A program made the position numbers and the translations under genes. 64,000 nucleotides of DNA from Aquabacterium sp. CECT 9606 (lineage in GTDB: Bacteria; Pseudomonadota; Gammaproteobacteria; Burkholderiales; Burkholderiaceae_C). The stretch covers positions 930,001 through 994,000 of the forward strand of contig NZ_CAKKNB010000002.1 in the NCBI RefSeq assembly GCF_918741295.1, given 5' to 3'. Positions 34,650-43,525 of the stretch are shown in pieces; position 1 is the first letter of the stretch; each line of letters starts with the position of its first letter. The notes beneath the pieces are model-generated. The model was not told the origin of the DNA. It worked only from the letters and a program-made list of their open reading frames with translations, and searched no databases.

Positions 34650-35450
34650 ATGAAATTCGCATTCAAGACTGCGGTGATCGCCGCTACCTTCATCGCCGCC
34701 AGTTCGGCAAACGCCCAGAGTTGGCAGTTCCAATCGGGTTCGGGCGGCCTGACGTTTTCGGGAGACGCCTTGTCGGCCCTCAGCGCTTCGGGTTCCTCGA
34801 TCGTGACCGCCGGCACCGTCCCGACCATTCCTGGCCTGGACATCAGTGGAGCGGTCAATACTGCGGCTTACACCAAGGCTACCGGCAACGTCAGCCTGAC
34901 GTTCAGCGACGCCGTCACCAACGGCGACAATCTGACTTCGCTGCAAGCGGCCAATTCCTTTGTGCAGATTCGTCGCACCACCTTCAACGACGATGAAACC
35001 ACCACCACGCGGTCGATTTTCATGGCCAACTTCGACGTGAACCTGTCCAACTCCACGATTTCGGCCGATCTGTACTCGCGCACGAATTCCGGCGCACTGG
35101 TGAGCTACGGCACGCGTTCCATTTTCGCGGCTGACATACCTGGTGTGGTCGGTGGCACCCAGGGGGTCATCGTGCCGGTTTTTGGCCCCGGTGGGCAGGT
35201 CACTGGCGAAGCCAGCGGCGGCCTCGCCGGCAGCTTGCGCATGAACCTGGGGACCGCCGACATCATCCTGGCCGACCTGGGCCTGAACACCTCGGCCACC
35301 GACCCGGTGGCCATCCTGGTGCGCACGGCCAACTGGGGCACGACGCAGGCCGCTGGCACCTTCGCAGTGCCCGAGCCTTCAACCTACGCCATGTTCGGCG
35401 TGGGCCTGTTGGCCGTGGGGGCCGCTGCTCGCCGCCGCAAGGCCGCCTGA
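34650..35450 (+). CDS. PEP-CTERM sorting-domain protein
   Basis: The 266-residue protein has a signal peptide (1-22, ending SSANAQ), a long Ser/Thr/Gly-rich beta domain with few charged residues, and a C-terminal sorting signal VPEPSTYAMFGVGLLAVGAA ending RRRKAA. Its function is unknown; such proteins are exported and probably processed by exosortase for surface display. It is a single gene with its own terminators before and after it. It shares only the sorting signal with the PEP-CTERM protein at 14953. Confidence 0.9.
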   Translation: MKFAFKTAVIAATFIAASSANAQSWQFQSGSGGLTFSGDALSALSASGSSIVTAGTVPTIPGLDISGAVNTAAYTKATGNVSLTFSDAVTNGDNLTSLQAANSFVQIRRTTFNDDETTTTRSIFMANFDVNLSNSTISADLYSRTNSGALVSYGTRSIFAADIPGVVGGTQGVIVPVFGPGGQVTGEASGGLAGSLRMNLGTADIILADLGLNTSATDPVAILVRTANWGTTQAAGTFAVPEPSTYAMFGVGLLAVGAAARRRKAA

Positions 35451-35486
35451 GCCTGATCCCAGCCTTGGCGTTCTTCAAGGCTACCG

Positions 35487-35516
35487 AAACCGCCCCATAC
35501 CCCGGGCGGTTTTTTT
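35487..35516 (+). terminator. rho-independent terminator after the PEP-CTERM gene
   Basis: AAACCGCCC (35487-35495) pairs with GGGCGGTTT (35504-35512), and the T-run continues to 35516. It is a strong canonical terminator 36 bases after the stop codon. Confidence 0.88.
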
Positions 35517-35623
35517 GCTTTTGGGGCGGTAAATCCGCACAAGCAGACGCGATCGCGCGCCGGATGAAATAATGTCGGTCTTTGCACACACCGTGCAAAC
35601 CCCAGCACCCGCCCGGAGAGCGC

Positions 35624-35899
35624 ATGAAAGACCACTACGCCAGCCTCGGCCTGGGCAGCGCCGCGTCCCTGGCTGACATCAAGAAGGCCTTTCGCCAGAA
35701 GGCCTCGCTTTACCACCCTGACCGCAACGCCGCCGACGACGCGGCCGAGCGTTTTCGGGCGGTGCAAGAGGCGTACGACGTCCTGTCCGACACGGCCAAA
35801 CGTCAGGCCTACGACGACAACCGCCGCCGCAACCTGCTCGACAGCCCGATCGAGACCGCCCGCGACATCTGGCAAAACTATTTCAGCGCCTTGCTTTGA
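35624..35899 (+). CDS. small J-domain protein
   Basis: The 91-residue protein is almost entirely a DnaJ J-domain: [20 protein letters not shown], then [13 protein letters not shown] with the essential HPD, and [14 protein letters not shown]-domains stimulate the ATPase of Hsp70. There is no Gly/Phe-rich, zinc or substrate domain, so the partner specificity must come from the short tail [19 protein letters not shown] or from partner proteins. GGAGAG precedes the ATG at 35624. Three unknown genes follow closely on the same strand. Confidence 0.92.
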   Translation: MKDHYASLGLGSAASLADIKKAFRQKASLYHPDRNAADDAAERFRAVQEAYDVLSDTAKRQAYDDNRRRNLLDSPIETARDIWQNYFSALL

Positions 35900-35915
35900 C
35901 GAATTTCAGCCCCAC

Positions 35916-36461
35916 ATGAGCATCTCTCCCTTCTTCCACGAACTGCGCTCGGCCTACCAGGCTGAACTCGACGACCTGGCCTCTGACTCCGAAGGCAAGG
36001 ATGTGCTGCGCCAGCGCCTGGCCGCCAAGCGCAAGGAGGTCGATTTCTTGCTACAGATGGTCGAGCTGTGCCCCGAGATGGTCGCGGTGGTGTTCCACCA
36101 GGGCTTTCGCTTTCCGCAGCCGGTGTTGATGGAGCAGTTGCTCAGCCTGGAACCGGACGATTTCCCCGAGTGGGACAGCCTGGAGAACGTCATCCAGCTG
36201 ACCCCGTGGGCCCAGGAGCTGGCCAAGGTTTTCCTGAAAGAGGCTTCCGGAGGCCGTTTTCTGATCGTGGCCGCCGGCCTGGAATATCTGCACGGCAAGG
36301 CCGACCCGGCGCAGGCCGCCGCTGATGAAGACAACGAGGAGGACGGCGAAGACCGCGATGGTGATGGCACTTTTGAGCATGACGACAATGAAGAAGCCCG
36401 CGCACGCGAGGAAGCCGGTGCCGACTGGATGGTCGAGCAAGGCTTCGACCGCAAAGACTGA
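35916..36461 (+). CDS. conserved-looking unknown protein, acidic C-terminus
   Basis: The 181-residue protein is not recognised. Residues 1-130 look helical and soluble (YQAELDDLASDSEGKDVLRQ near the start; FLKEASGGRFLIVAAGLEYL near 110-130). Residues 130-170 are strongly acidic with repeated Glu-Asp. It has no signal peptide or cysteine motif. It lies 16 bases after the J-domain gene and 21 bases before the next unknown gene, so it is likely in the same operon. GC-rich codon use matches the backbone. Confidence 0.8.
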   Translation: MSISPFFHELRSAYQAELDDLASDSEGKDVLRQRLAAKRKEVDFLLQMVELCPEMVAVVFHQGFRFPQPVLMEQLLSLEPDDFPEWDSLENVIQLTPWAQELAKVFLKEASGGRFLIVAAGLEYLHGKADPAQAAADEDNEEDGEDRDGDGTFEHDDNEEARAREEAGADWMVEQGFDRKD

Positions 36462-36482
36462 TTAATTGAAGAAAGCACCTTG

Positions 36483-37235
36483 ATGAGCAGCAACCACCTT
36501 GCCCTGATCGCCAAAACCCAAAGCCTGATCGCCGCCGGCGACATCGTGGGGGCCGAGTCCGCCCTGGTCGAGCTGGCCGACACCGAGGGCGATGGCGCGT
36601 TGATGGTCGTGCTGGACCAACTGCCCCCCAAGGACATCCTGGCCGTCATCCGCGAGTACGACAACTCCAAGGAGTCGATCATCAACCTGATGGTCACCCC
36701 GGCCCAGTTCGCCCGCGCGGTCGTGATCGAAAAGCGCTACAAGGACCTGACCCGCACCCACCTGCGCGGCATGGTCAACTCCATCATCTTCCGCGAAGAC
36801 GCCAACCCGGTGGAGTTCCTCACCGCCGTGGGCGACCTGGAGGGCGGCAGCGAAGCCCTGGCCGACTATTTCGCCGACAAGTGGAGCCGGGTCGAGACCT
36901 TCGCCCGCACTGGCAACTTCGATGCCCTGGAAGACGATGGCCAGATGCTGTCCGAGACCGCGCTGTACGCCTCGGCTTATGCCAAGCCCACTGTCGATCA
37001 GGACGAGGTGGCCGACCAGGACTGGATGGAGCTGGCGTGGATCCTGCGCTACCAATGCCCGGACCTGTTCATCGAGATGCTGCTGGTGCTGCGCGCCAAA
37101 TCGCGCGCCTTCGATGCTGGCGAGGAAGAGGCGGACGAAGCCGAAGAAGGCGATGGCAAGGTGGACCTGGCCGACACCGACCGCGGCAAGATCACGCCTG
37201 CCAATTTGGAATCGGAAGAAGAGTCGGCGATCTAA
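36483..37235 (+). CDS. unknown protein of the J-domain operon
   Basis: The 250-residue protein is not recognised. It appears helical, with VGAESALVELADTEGDGALM and LDQLPPKDILAVIREYDNSK near the start, the latter resembling the low-complexity of repeat-type scaffolds but not a clear repeat family. The C-terminus is acidic (EEEADEAEEGDG). ATG 36483 is used; the frame could open at TTG 36480. The next gene's ATG follows its stop directly, which argues for translational coupling. Confidence 0.82.
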   Translation: MSSNHLALIAKTQSLIAAGDIVGAESALVELADTEGDGALMVVLDQLPPKDILAVIREYDNSKESIINLMVTPAQFARAVVIEKRYKDLTRTHLRGMVNSIIFREDANPVEFLTAVGDLEGGSEALADYFADKWSRVETFARTGNFDALEDDGQMLSETALYASAYAKPTVDQDEVADQDWMELAWILRYQCPDLFIEMLLVLRAKSRAFDAGEEEADEAEEGDGKVDLADTDRGKITPANLESEEESAI

Positions 37236-38471
37236 ATGACGGGCAGTACCTCTTCCGATCCAGCTTCATCCATCGCGCTCTACGACGCACGGCCTTTCTT
37301 CGAGAAGGCCCTGCAGTATGGCGTGCAAAACGGCATCATCGACCAGGCCAAGCTCGACGCCATCTGCAACGACGCCCCCAAGGGCATGGTGCAGATCGCC
37401 AGCTATTTTGGCAGCGAGTTCCTGCAGCCCGAGCTTGAAAAAGCGAAAGACCGGCTGGTCAACCTGGTCAGCCTTTACCTTGAAGAGAGCTGCGGCGGTG
37501 ACCTGCGCCAGGCCGCCGAATCCCTGCGCGACAACTCTTTCCTGTCGCGCTCCAAAGGGGGCTCGGACATGCTCAAGCGCCTGATCGCCATGCCGCAGAC
37601 CAGCCACTTCGGCATGAACGAGCGCCATGGCTTCACCGACGACCACATCCCGCAGTTGGCCAAGTGGTCCCTGCGCAGCCTGGCCGATTACCGGGCCGAA
37701 CTGGCCCAACGCAGCCACGCGGCGCAGGCCATGGACGCGGCCATCTGGCTGTCCGAGGCCCTGGGCTTCGAGGCCGCCGAGCTGGAAGAAGCCGGTGCCG
37801 ACGCCGACGCGGTCATCCGCACCGCGCTGCTCGCCATGGCCACCAAGCGCACCGACATGCCCGACTGGGCCGCCTTCGACAAGATGGTGAGCGCCTTGCG
37901 CAAAAAGCCGCCAGCCACCTTGTCGGGGGGCATCCCGCCCAAGTTGCCGGCCCACCTCAGGCCCGTGGTTGACGAGGCCTGGGAATCGGTCCTGGCCGAC
38001 CTGCCCAAGATCCTGGATGCCAGCGTGACACCGCAAAAGCTGTTCCACAAAACGGCGGCTTTCCGGGGCCGCTATTTCTGGATCGAAGATGCCCTGAGCG
38101 AGGTGGACCACCACGACCGCTCCGCCTCCGCCAGCTGGAAGAAAGTCACCGCGGGGCACAGTGACGAGGGCTCGCTGATCACCTTGTTCTTGTGCGTGGC
38201 CACCGGCACCGCCCCCAAAACCATGCTGACCGAACGCGGTGCGGCCACCCTGATCCGCAAGATCCGCAAGACCGGGCTGGACGCCGAACTGGCCATCCAG
38301 TACATCCGCGACCACGCGCCCATGCAGCACCAGGACGACTACGTGCAGTTGTGGCAATCGTTCATCGGTGAGGCGCAGGCTACCTTGAAAAGCGATGCCG
38401 ATTACGCCCTGAAAGACGCCATGGCGGTGCTGCGCCGCGAGGCCAACGTCTCGCTGACTAGTTCGGCGTGA
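37236..38471 (+). CDS. unknown protein of the J-domain operon
   Basis: The 411-residue protein is not recognised. It is predicted all-helical and cytoplasmic, with no membrane segment or enzyme motif that I can name. It begins immediately after the preceding stop codon (TAAATG). Its 3' end overlaps the convergent sugar dehydrogenase gene by 14 bases. Together with the two genes before it and the J-protein it forms a four-gene unit. Confidence 0.85.
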   Translation: MTGSTSSDPASSIALYDARPFFEKALQYGVQNGIIDQAKLDAICNDAPKGMVQIASYFGSEFLQPELEKAKDRLVNLVSLYLEESCGGDLRQAAESLRDNSFLSRSKGGSDMLKRLIAMPQTSHFGMNERHGFTDDHIPQLAKWSLRSLADYRAELAQRSHAAQAMDAAIWLSEALGFEAAELEEAGADADAVIRTALLAMATKRTDMPDWAAFDKMVSALRKKPPATLSGGIPPKLPAHLRPVVDEAWESVLADLPKILDASVTPQKLFHKTAAFRGRYFWIEDALSEVDHHDRSASASWKKVTAGHSDEGSLITLFLCVATGTAPKTMLTERGAATLIRKIRKTGLDAELAIQYIRDHAPMQHQDDYVQLWQSFIGEAQATLKSDADYALKDAMAVLRREANVSLTSSA

Positions 38472-39675
38472 TCTTCCAGAGTTCGCCGCGCTCGCGGTCG
38501 GTCACGATGTAGAGGGCGCCGTCCGGGCCCTGGCGCACATCGCGCATGCGTTGCTTGCGGTCCAGCAGGTGCTCTTCACCCACCACCCGATCGCCTTTGA
38601 TCTCCAGGCGCACCAGCCACCCCTCTCTGAGGGATCCCAGGAACAGGCTGCCGCGCCAGGCCGGAAAGGCCGAGCCGGTGTAGAACTGCGCCCCTGAAGG
38701 CGCGATCACAGGGTCCCAGTAGTACACCGGTGGCTCAAACCCGGGCCGGTCGGTCAGGGCACCCTCGATGGGCTGGCCCGAGTACTCTTCGCCGAACGAC
38801 ACGAGTGGCCAGCCGTGGTTTTTGCCCCGGCCGATCAGGTTCAGCTCGTCGCCGCCTTGCGGCCCCATCTCGGCGGTCCACAAACGCCCCTGCGCGTCAA
38901 AGGCGGCCGATTGGACATTGCGGTGCCCCAGGCTCCAGATCTCGGGTTTCGCCCCGGGTGTGCCCACGAAGGGGTTGTCGGCAGGGGCGGTGCCATCGGG
39001 CTTCAGGCGCAAAATCTTGCCCAGGTGGCTGTCGATTCTCTGCGCGTGCGGCCGCATCTGGGTGTCCGAGCGCTCGCCCAGCGTCATGTACAGCATGCCG
39101 TCCGGGCCAAATGCCAGCCGCGAACCAAAGTGGAGCCCACCATCAAAGCCCGGCATGGACTGGAAGATCACCTTGGCCTGCTCGATGCGCAAGCGGTCTT
39201 TGGACAGCACACCGCGCGCCAGGCTGGTGCCGTTGAGGCCGCCGCCACGTGCCTCGGTGAAAGTCCAGTAGATCAGTCGGTCGGTGGCGAAAGTCGGGCT
39301 CAAGGCCACGTCCAGCAGGCCGCCCTGGCCACGCACCTCGACGGGGGGCAAGCCCGCCAAAGGCGGCCCCACCTCGCCCGTGGCCGACACGATGCGCATC
39401 GCGCCCACCTTCTCGGTGACCAACAGTGCCCCATCGGGCAGGGGCTCCACGGCCCAGGGGCGGTGCAATTCCTTGGTCAGCACCGTCAGCTTGAAGGCCA
39501 CCTTGGCGGTCACGCCCGGTGCGCGGGTCTGGCCGGCAAAGGTTGGGTGTTGCGTCTCTGCGTTGGCCTGGCGGGTTTCGAGCGGGCCCTGCACGGAGGT
39601 GGCGTCCTGGCAGGCGGCGGTCAGGCCCACCAGCGCGAGCGCCACCCACAGCACGGTGCGCTTGACTTCAGCCAT
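38458..39675 (-). CDS. PQQ-dependent sugar dehydrogenase-like lipoprotein
   Basis: The 405-residue protein has a lipoprotein signal (LVGLTAAC, lipid cysteine C22) and a six-bladed propeller of the soluble aldose dehydrogenase (YliI/Asd) type: HRPWAVEPLPDGALLVTEK, GLLDVALSPTF, GLHFGSRLAFGPDGMLYMTLGER, GHRNVQSAAFDAQGRLW, GGDELNLIGRGKNHGWP and YYWDPVIAPSGAQFYTG. These enzymes oxidise aldoses in the periplasm using PQQ; PQQ synthesis genes are not in the window. Its start overlaps the small gene upstream by eight bases. Confidence 0.87.
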   Translation of the reverse strand: MAEVKRTVLWVALALVGLTAACQDATSVQGPLETRQANAETQHPTFAGQTRAPGVTAKVAFKLTVLTKELHRPWAVEPLPDGALLVTEKVGAMRIVSATGEVGPPLAGLPPVEVRGQGGLLDVALSPTFATDRLIYWTFTEARGGGLNGTSLARGVLSKDRLRIEQAKVIFQSMPGFDGGLHFGSRLAFGPDGMLYMTLGERSDTQMRPHAQRIDSHLGKILRLKPDGTAPADNPFVGTPGAKPEIWSLGHRNVQSAAFDAQGRLWTAEMGPQGGDELNLIGRGKNHGWPLVSFGEEYSGQPIEGALTDRPGFEPPVYYWDPVIAPSGAQFYTGSAFPAWRGSLFLGSLREGWLVRLEIKGDRVVGEEHLLDRKQRMRDVRQGPDGALYIVTDRERGELWKITPN

Positions 39676-39964
39676 CGGTTGACCCGGCGCGTGTCCTCGC
39701 TTGTCGGCAAATATTGCTGCCTGTCAGCGTCAGGGTCAGGTTGCCGCCATCCCAGACCATCCAGTCCAGGTCGATGAATTCGTCAATGTCACTGGGGGGA
39801 ATCAGGTCGGCGCGGCGTTGTTTCAGCAAATCGACGCAAGCAACCAGGGCGTCGCGCAGGGTGTCCAGGCGCGTGGGCAAGGCTGGTGGGGGCGTGACGG
39901 CGCCTTTGGTGCTGGCACGCGGGCGGCGTGCGCGGGGCCGGGCGGGCCCATTGAGCTCAGACAT
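39668..39964 (-). CDS. small unknown protein
   Basis: The 98-residue protein is not recognised. The N-terminal 35 residues are Pro/Arg/Ala-rich and probably disordered. Residues 38-85 form a compact domain (LRDALVACVDLLKQRRADLI, then FIDLDWMVWDGGNLTLT). ATG 39964 has GGAG seven bases upstream; the frame is open further but without a site. It overlaps the start of the sugar dehydrogenase gene by eight bases and is probably cotranscribed with it. Confidence 0.7.
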   Translation of the reverse strand: MSELNGPARPRARRPRASTKGAVTPPPALPTRLDTLRDALVACVDLLKQRRADLIPPSDIDEFIDLDWMVWDGGNLTLTLTGSNICRQARTRAGSTDG

Positions 39965-40032
39965 GGGGAAACTCCAAAAGCTGAGACACGTTAGCACGGC
40001 GGCGCGGCTTGTTCCTGCTGGATACTCCCGAG

Positions 40033-40704
40033 ATGTCCCTGCATCGCAACCGAATCATCCGCCAGGTCCAGGTCCGGCCTCGCCTGTTCATCGCCGCCGG
40101 GCTGGCTGTGGCCATCATGGCACTGCTGCCCGCCAGTGTGGTGGAAAGCCTCACCACCCGGATGCTGATTGGCTGGAACAGCGGGGTGGTGCTGTACCTG
40201 CTGCTGGCCGGGGTCATGATGGCGCGTTCGTCGCGTGAAAAAATCCGCTGGCGTGCCAACCTGGAAGACGAAGGGCAACTGGTTATCCTGGCCCTGGTCA
40301 TCGTGGCCGCCGTGGCCAGCCTGGCGGCCATCGTGGCTGAACTGTCTCTGGTCAAGGACATGGCCCGGGCCACCAAGTTCATGCACATCGGGTTGGCCAT
40401 CATCACCATCGTGTCCTCCTGGGCGTTCACACATGTGATGTTCGCCCTGCATTACGCCCACGACTATTACCTGGATGGCGACCAGGGCGCTGTAGGAGGG
40501 CTGGATTTCCCGGGCACCGAGAACCCGGATTACGGCGATTTCGTTTACTTTTCCTTTGTCATTGGCACCTCCGCCCAAACGGCCGATGTCAGCTTCACCA
40601 ACAGCGCCATGCGGCGCATCGGCCTGGTCCATTGCGTGCTGGCCTTCTTGTTCAACACCACCTTGCTGGCCCTGACCATCAACATGGCCGCCAGCATGAT
40701 TTGA
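40033..40704 (+). CDS. DUF1345 membrane protein
   Basis: The 223-residue protein has about five or six transmembrane helices (for example LFIAAGLAVAIMALLPASVV, LVILALVIVAAVASLAAIVA and IGLAIITIVSSWAFTHVMFA) and the family signature HYAHDYY followed by LDFPG and DFVYFSFVIGTSAQTADV. The function of DUF1345 is unknown. An ATG at 40033 is used; TTG 40009 is unlikely. It is convergent with the chemoreceptor gene after six bases. Confidence 0.9.
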   Translation: MSLHRNRIIRQVQVRPRLFIAAGLAVAIMALLPASVVESLTTRMLIGWNSGVVLYLLLAGVMMARSSREKIRWRANLEDEGQLVILALVIVAAVASLAAIVAELSLVKDMARATKFMHIGLAIITIVSSWAFTHVMFALHYAHDYYLDGDQGAVGGLDFPGTENPDYGDFVYFSFVIGTSAQTADVSFTNSAMRRIGLVHCVLAFLFNTTLLALTINMAASMI

Positions 40705-40710
40705 GGCGGT

Positions 40711-42723
40711 TCAGCCAGCGACCTTGAACATGCTGACGCGCTCGGCCAGTTGCTGAGCCAGTTTTTTCATCGACAAGGCCGCGGCGGCGGTTTCTTCCAC
40801 CAGGGCGCTGTTCTGCTGGGTCGAGCGGTCCAGGTCCTGCACTGCCGCGCCAATGTCGGTGATGCCAGAGTTCTGCTGGCGGGCCGAGGCCGAGATCTCT
40901 TCCAGCAGGGTTTTCATGCGCTGCGCATTGCCCACCAGATCGCCCATGGTCTTGCCGGCGGACTGGGCCACTTGCGTGCTGTCATCGACCCGGCCCATGC
41001 TGTCGGTGATCAGGGATTTGATCTCGCGCGCGGCGGTGGCTGAGCGCAATGAAAGCGCTCGCACCTCGCCCGCCACCACGGCAAAGCCCTTGCCTTCGTC
41101 CCCTGCGCGCGCAGCTTCCACCGCTGCGTTCAGGGCCAGGATATTGGTTTGAAAGGCGATGCCGTCGATCACCGCGATGATGTCGCCGATCTGGCGCGAG
41201 CTGTCCTTGACCGCGTTCATGCTGGTCATGACTTGCTGGATGATGGCTTGTCCCTGGCTGGCCGCGTTGGCGTTGTCGCGCGCCAAGTCCGATGCAGCAC
41301 GGCTGTGGTCGGCACTGACGTGGGCGGTCTGGGTCATGGCGCTCATGGAGGCCGCGGTTTGCTCCAGGCTGGCCGAGTTGGCCTCGGTTCGGGCCGACAG
41401 TTCCATCGAGCCCAAGCTGATCTCGCTGGCCCCGCTGAGCAGCGAGTCGGACGACTGCCGAACCTGCTGCACGAGGCCGCCCAGCGAGTCTTGCATGTCG
41501 CTCACGCAATGGATCAGTTGGGCGATCTCATCGCGGCCCCAAGCCTTGGGTTCGGTGGCGAGGTTGCCCTCGCGCATGGCGTTGAGGTGCGAGGCGATTT
41601 CGCGTAGGCCGCCGTCCAGCACCTTCTTGAAGGACAGGAACAGGTACAAAGCCGCCGCCACGCACAGCACCATCACGGCGGTGGTGATGTCGCGGGCCCG
41701 GGTCATGGCGTCGACGCGGGTTTCGATCAGCCCATCCATGTGGCTCGTGGCCCGGGCGGTCAAGCCGGCCAGTTGCTCAAGCGCCTGAAGCGCCGAGGCC
41801 TGGTGCGCACGGGCATTGCCCCGCGGTCCTTCCGGGCGCAAAAGGCTGGCTTCGGCCTGTTGCAGGAATACGCTGATTTGCCTCATCGCTTCATCGGCAT
41901 TCACCTGCGAGCGCGAGTCGGTGTTGTAGGCGTACACCTTGTCCAGGCCGTCGCGAACCGCCTGCAGTTGGCCGTTGGCCAGCACCAGCAGCTCCGTCAC
42001 CCGCCGAATCTGGGCCGGGGTGCCTCCTGAATTGGCCAGCATGGCCGATCCCAACTCACCCAGCTGCGCCAGGTGGTCGCTCAGCAAGGGCAGGCGGAAC
42101 ATCGACGCGTCCATCAGGTAGTAGCTGTCGATGTCAGGGTCCAGCGTCAGGTTCGAGCCGTCGGTCGAGGCCGCCAGCAGCGTGATCAACTGGTCGAGTT
42201 GCCGGGTGTGGGTGGCCCAGACGGTGTCGAAGCCGGCCGAGGGCGAGGCGATCTGGCGGTGGGCCTCCAGGAAATCCTGGTAGGGCTTGTCCGTGCCTAG
42301 CGTGGCACCGTCGGCCTGCTGTTCTGCGTCAAGCCGCTTCAACAGGGCCGCGACCTGTTGTTGAACCGCGGCCAGGTCGGTCGGTGGCACGTGGCTGACC
42401 GCCTCTGCCAAGGCCATGGAACGCTGGCGCTGCAAGGCGCTCACCAGCGGCATCACCTGGCGCGCATAGGTCACGCCGATGCGCTCCTTGGCCGAGAACC
42501 CGATCATGGCGGCCTTGTCGCCAAAGTACTGCCAGGACAACCAGAACAGCGGGATGGCGAACACCAGTGAAATGGTCAGGGCCTTGGTTTTGAAATCGAT
42601 GCGTCGAAACAGCCTGACGCCAGGTGCCCAGGCACCGTGGTACCGGAAGAATTCCCATGAGCCACCTGCAACTGGCACCGCGTGCTTGGGGCGCGCGAGG
42701 TTTTGAGCTGATTCACTGAGCAT
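40711..42723 (-). CDS. methyl-accepting chemotaxis protein
   Basis: The 670-residue receptor has a membrane segment near residue 50 (ALTISLVFAIPLFWLSWQYF), a helical periplasmic domain (about 70-340), a second membrane segment (ITTAVMVLCVAAALYLFLSF), a HAMP domain and the signalling domain. The highly conserved hairpin tip reads DGIAFQTNILALNAAVEAAR then AGDEGKGFAVVAGEVRALS. The C-terminus lacks a CheR/CheB-binding pentapeptide. The ligand cannot be read from the sequence. No other chemotaxis genes adjoin it. Confidence 0.95.
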   Translation of the reverse strand: MLSESAQNLARPKHAVPVAGGSWEFFRYHGAWAPGVRLFRRIDFKTKALTISLVFAIPLFWLSWQYFGDKAAMIGFSAKERIGVTYARQVMPLVSALQRQRSMALAEAVSHVPPTDLAAVQQQVAALLKRLDAEQQADGATLGTDKPYQDFLEAHRQIASPSAGFDTVWATHTRQLDQLITLLAASTDGSNLTLDPDIDSYYLMDASMFRLPLLSDHLAQLGELGSAMLANSGGTPAQIRRVTELLVLANGQLQAVRDGLDKVYAYNTDSRSQVNADEAMRQISVFLQQAEASLLRPEGPRGNARAHQASALQALEQLAGLTARATSHMDGLIETRVDAMTRARDITTAVMVLCVAAALYLFLSFKKVLDGGLREIASHLNAMREGNLATEPKAWGRDEIAQLIHCVSDMQDSLGGLVQQVRQSSDSLLSGASEISLGSMELSARTEANSASLEQTAASMSAMTQTAHVSADHSRAASDLARDNANAASQGQAIIQQVMTSMNAVKDSSRQIGDIIAVIDGIAFQTNILALNAAVEAARAGDEGKGFAVVAGEVRALSLRSATAAREIKSLITDSMGRVDDSTQVAQSAGKTMGDLVGNAQRMKTLLEEISASARQQNSGITDIGAAVQDLDRSTQQNSALVEETAAAALSMKKLAQQLAERVSMFKVAG

Positions 42724-42917
42724 GAGTCGACCTGGCTTGTATGTATTGCTTGTCCTATTTTCTGGCGATGGGGCGTTTTGAATAAAGGAAATAGTGCTGC
42801 CTTGGCGGCTTTTCTTTTCACAGATCTTTACGGGCCGGCCACAACGCCTTTACCCCCGGCTCGCACCATGGCGTCATGGACAGGTGGCAAGGGCCATCTC
42901 CCGCAAAGGAAACAAAC

Positions 42918-43508
42918 ATGGGCAAGATCGCAAAACTCACTCACGTTGCCGCCTGGAGGCCATTGGCCATGGGCAGTGCCTTGTTGGTCATTTCGGCCGT
43001 GTCGGCTTTCAGCATGAGCACCTTGGCGCAGGCCGAAGAACCCACTGCGGCGGCCAGCGCTCCGGCTCGCGGTGAGCATCCCCATCACCCGGGCCGCATG
43101 ATGCATGGCCCCGGCCACGGCGGTCCAGGCATGATGCCGCTGGAAGGCCGCCGACTCGACCGCGTGCTGGACCAGGTCAAGGCGACCGACGCCCAGCGCA
43201 CGCAGATCAAGGCATTGGCCAAATCTGCTCAGGCCGACCTGAAGCCGTTGCATGAAGCCGGGCGCAGCGTTCATGAACAAACGCTGGCCTTGTTTGCCCA
43301 ACCCCAGGTGGATGCCGCCGCGGCCGAGAAGCTGCGCCAGCAAGGCCTGGCCAGCCACGACGCCATGAGCAAGCGGATGTTGCAGTTCGCGCTGGATGCC
43401 AGCAAGGTGTTGACCCCCGAGCAACGTGCTGAACTGGTCGCCAAGGTGCAAAAGCACCACGACCGGATGAAGTCGCGTGGCCAGGCCCATGCTCAGCTTG
43501 AGCATTGA
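42918..43508 (+). CDS. Spy/CpxP-like periplasmic protein
   Basis: The 196-residue protein has a signal peptide (about 1-39, ending TLAQAEE), a His/Gly/Met-rich stretch (HPHHPGRMMHGPGHGGPGMM, about 61-80) and a helical domain with two LTxxQ-like positions (KATDAQRTQIKAL and VLTPEQRAELVAKV). This is the Spy/CpxP layout of periplasmic chaperones that also respond to metals. The His/Met-rich stretch could bind copper or nickel. AAAGGAAA precedes the ATG at 42918. It lies 17 bases upstream of an OmpR-type regulator and its kinase, so it is likely both cotranscribed with and controlled by them. Confidence 0.85.
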   Translation: MGKIAKLTHVAAWRPLAMGSALLVISAVSAFSMSTLAQAEEPTAAASAPARGEHPHHPGRMMHGPGHGGPGMMPLEGRRLDRVLDQVKATDAQRTQIKALAKSAQADLKPLHEAGRSVHEQTLALFAQPQVDAAAAEKLRQQGLASHDAMSKRMLQFALDASKVLTPEQRAELVAKVQKHHDRMKSRGQAHAQLEH

Positions 43509-43525
43509 GGCTGGAGGGGGCGACA

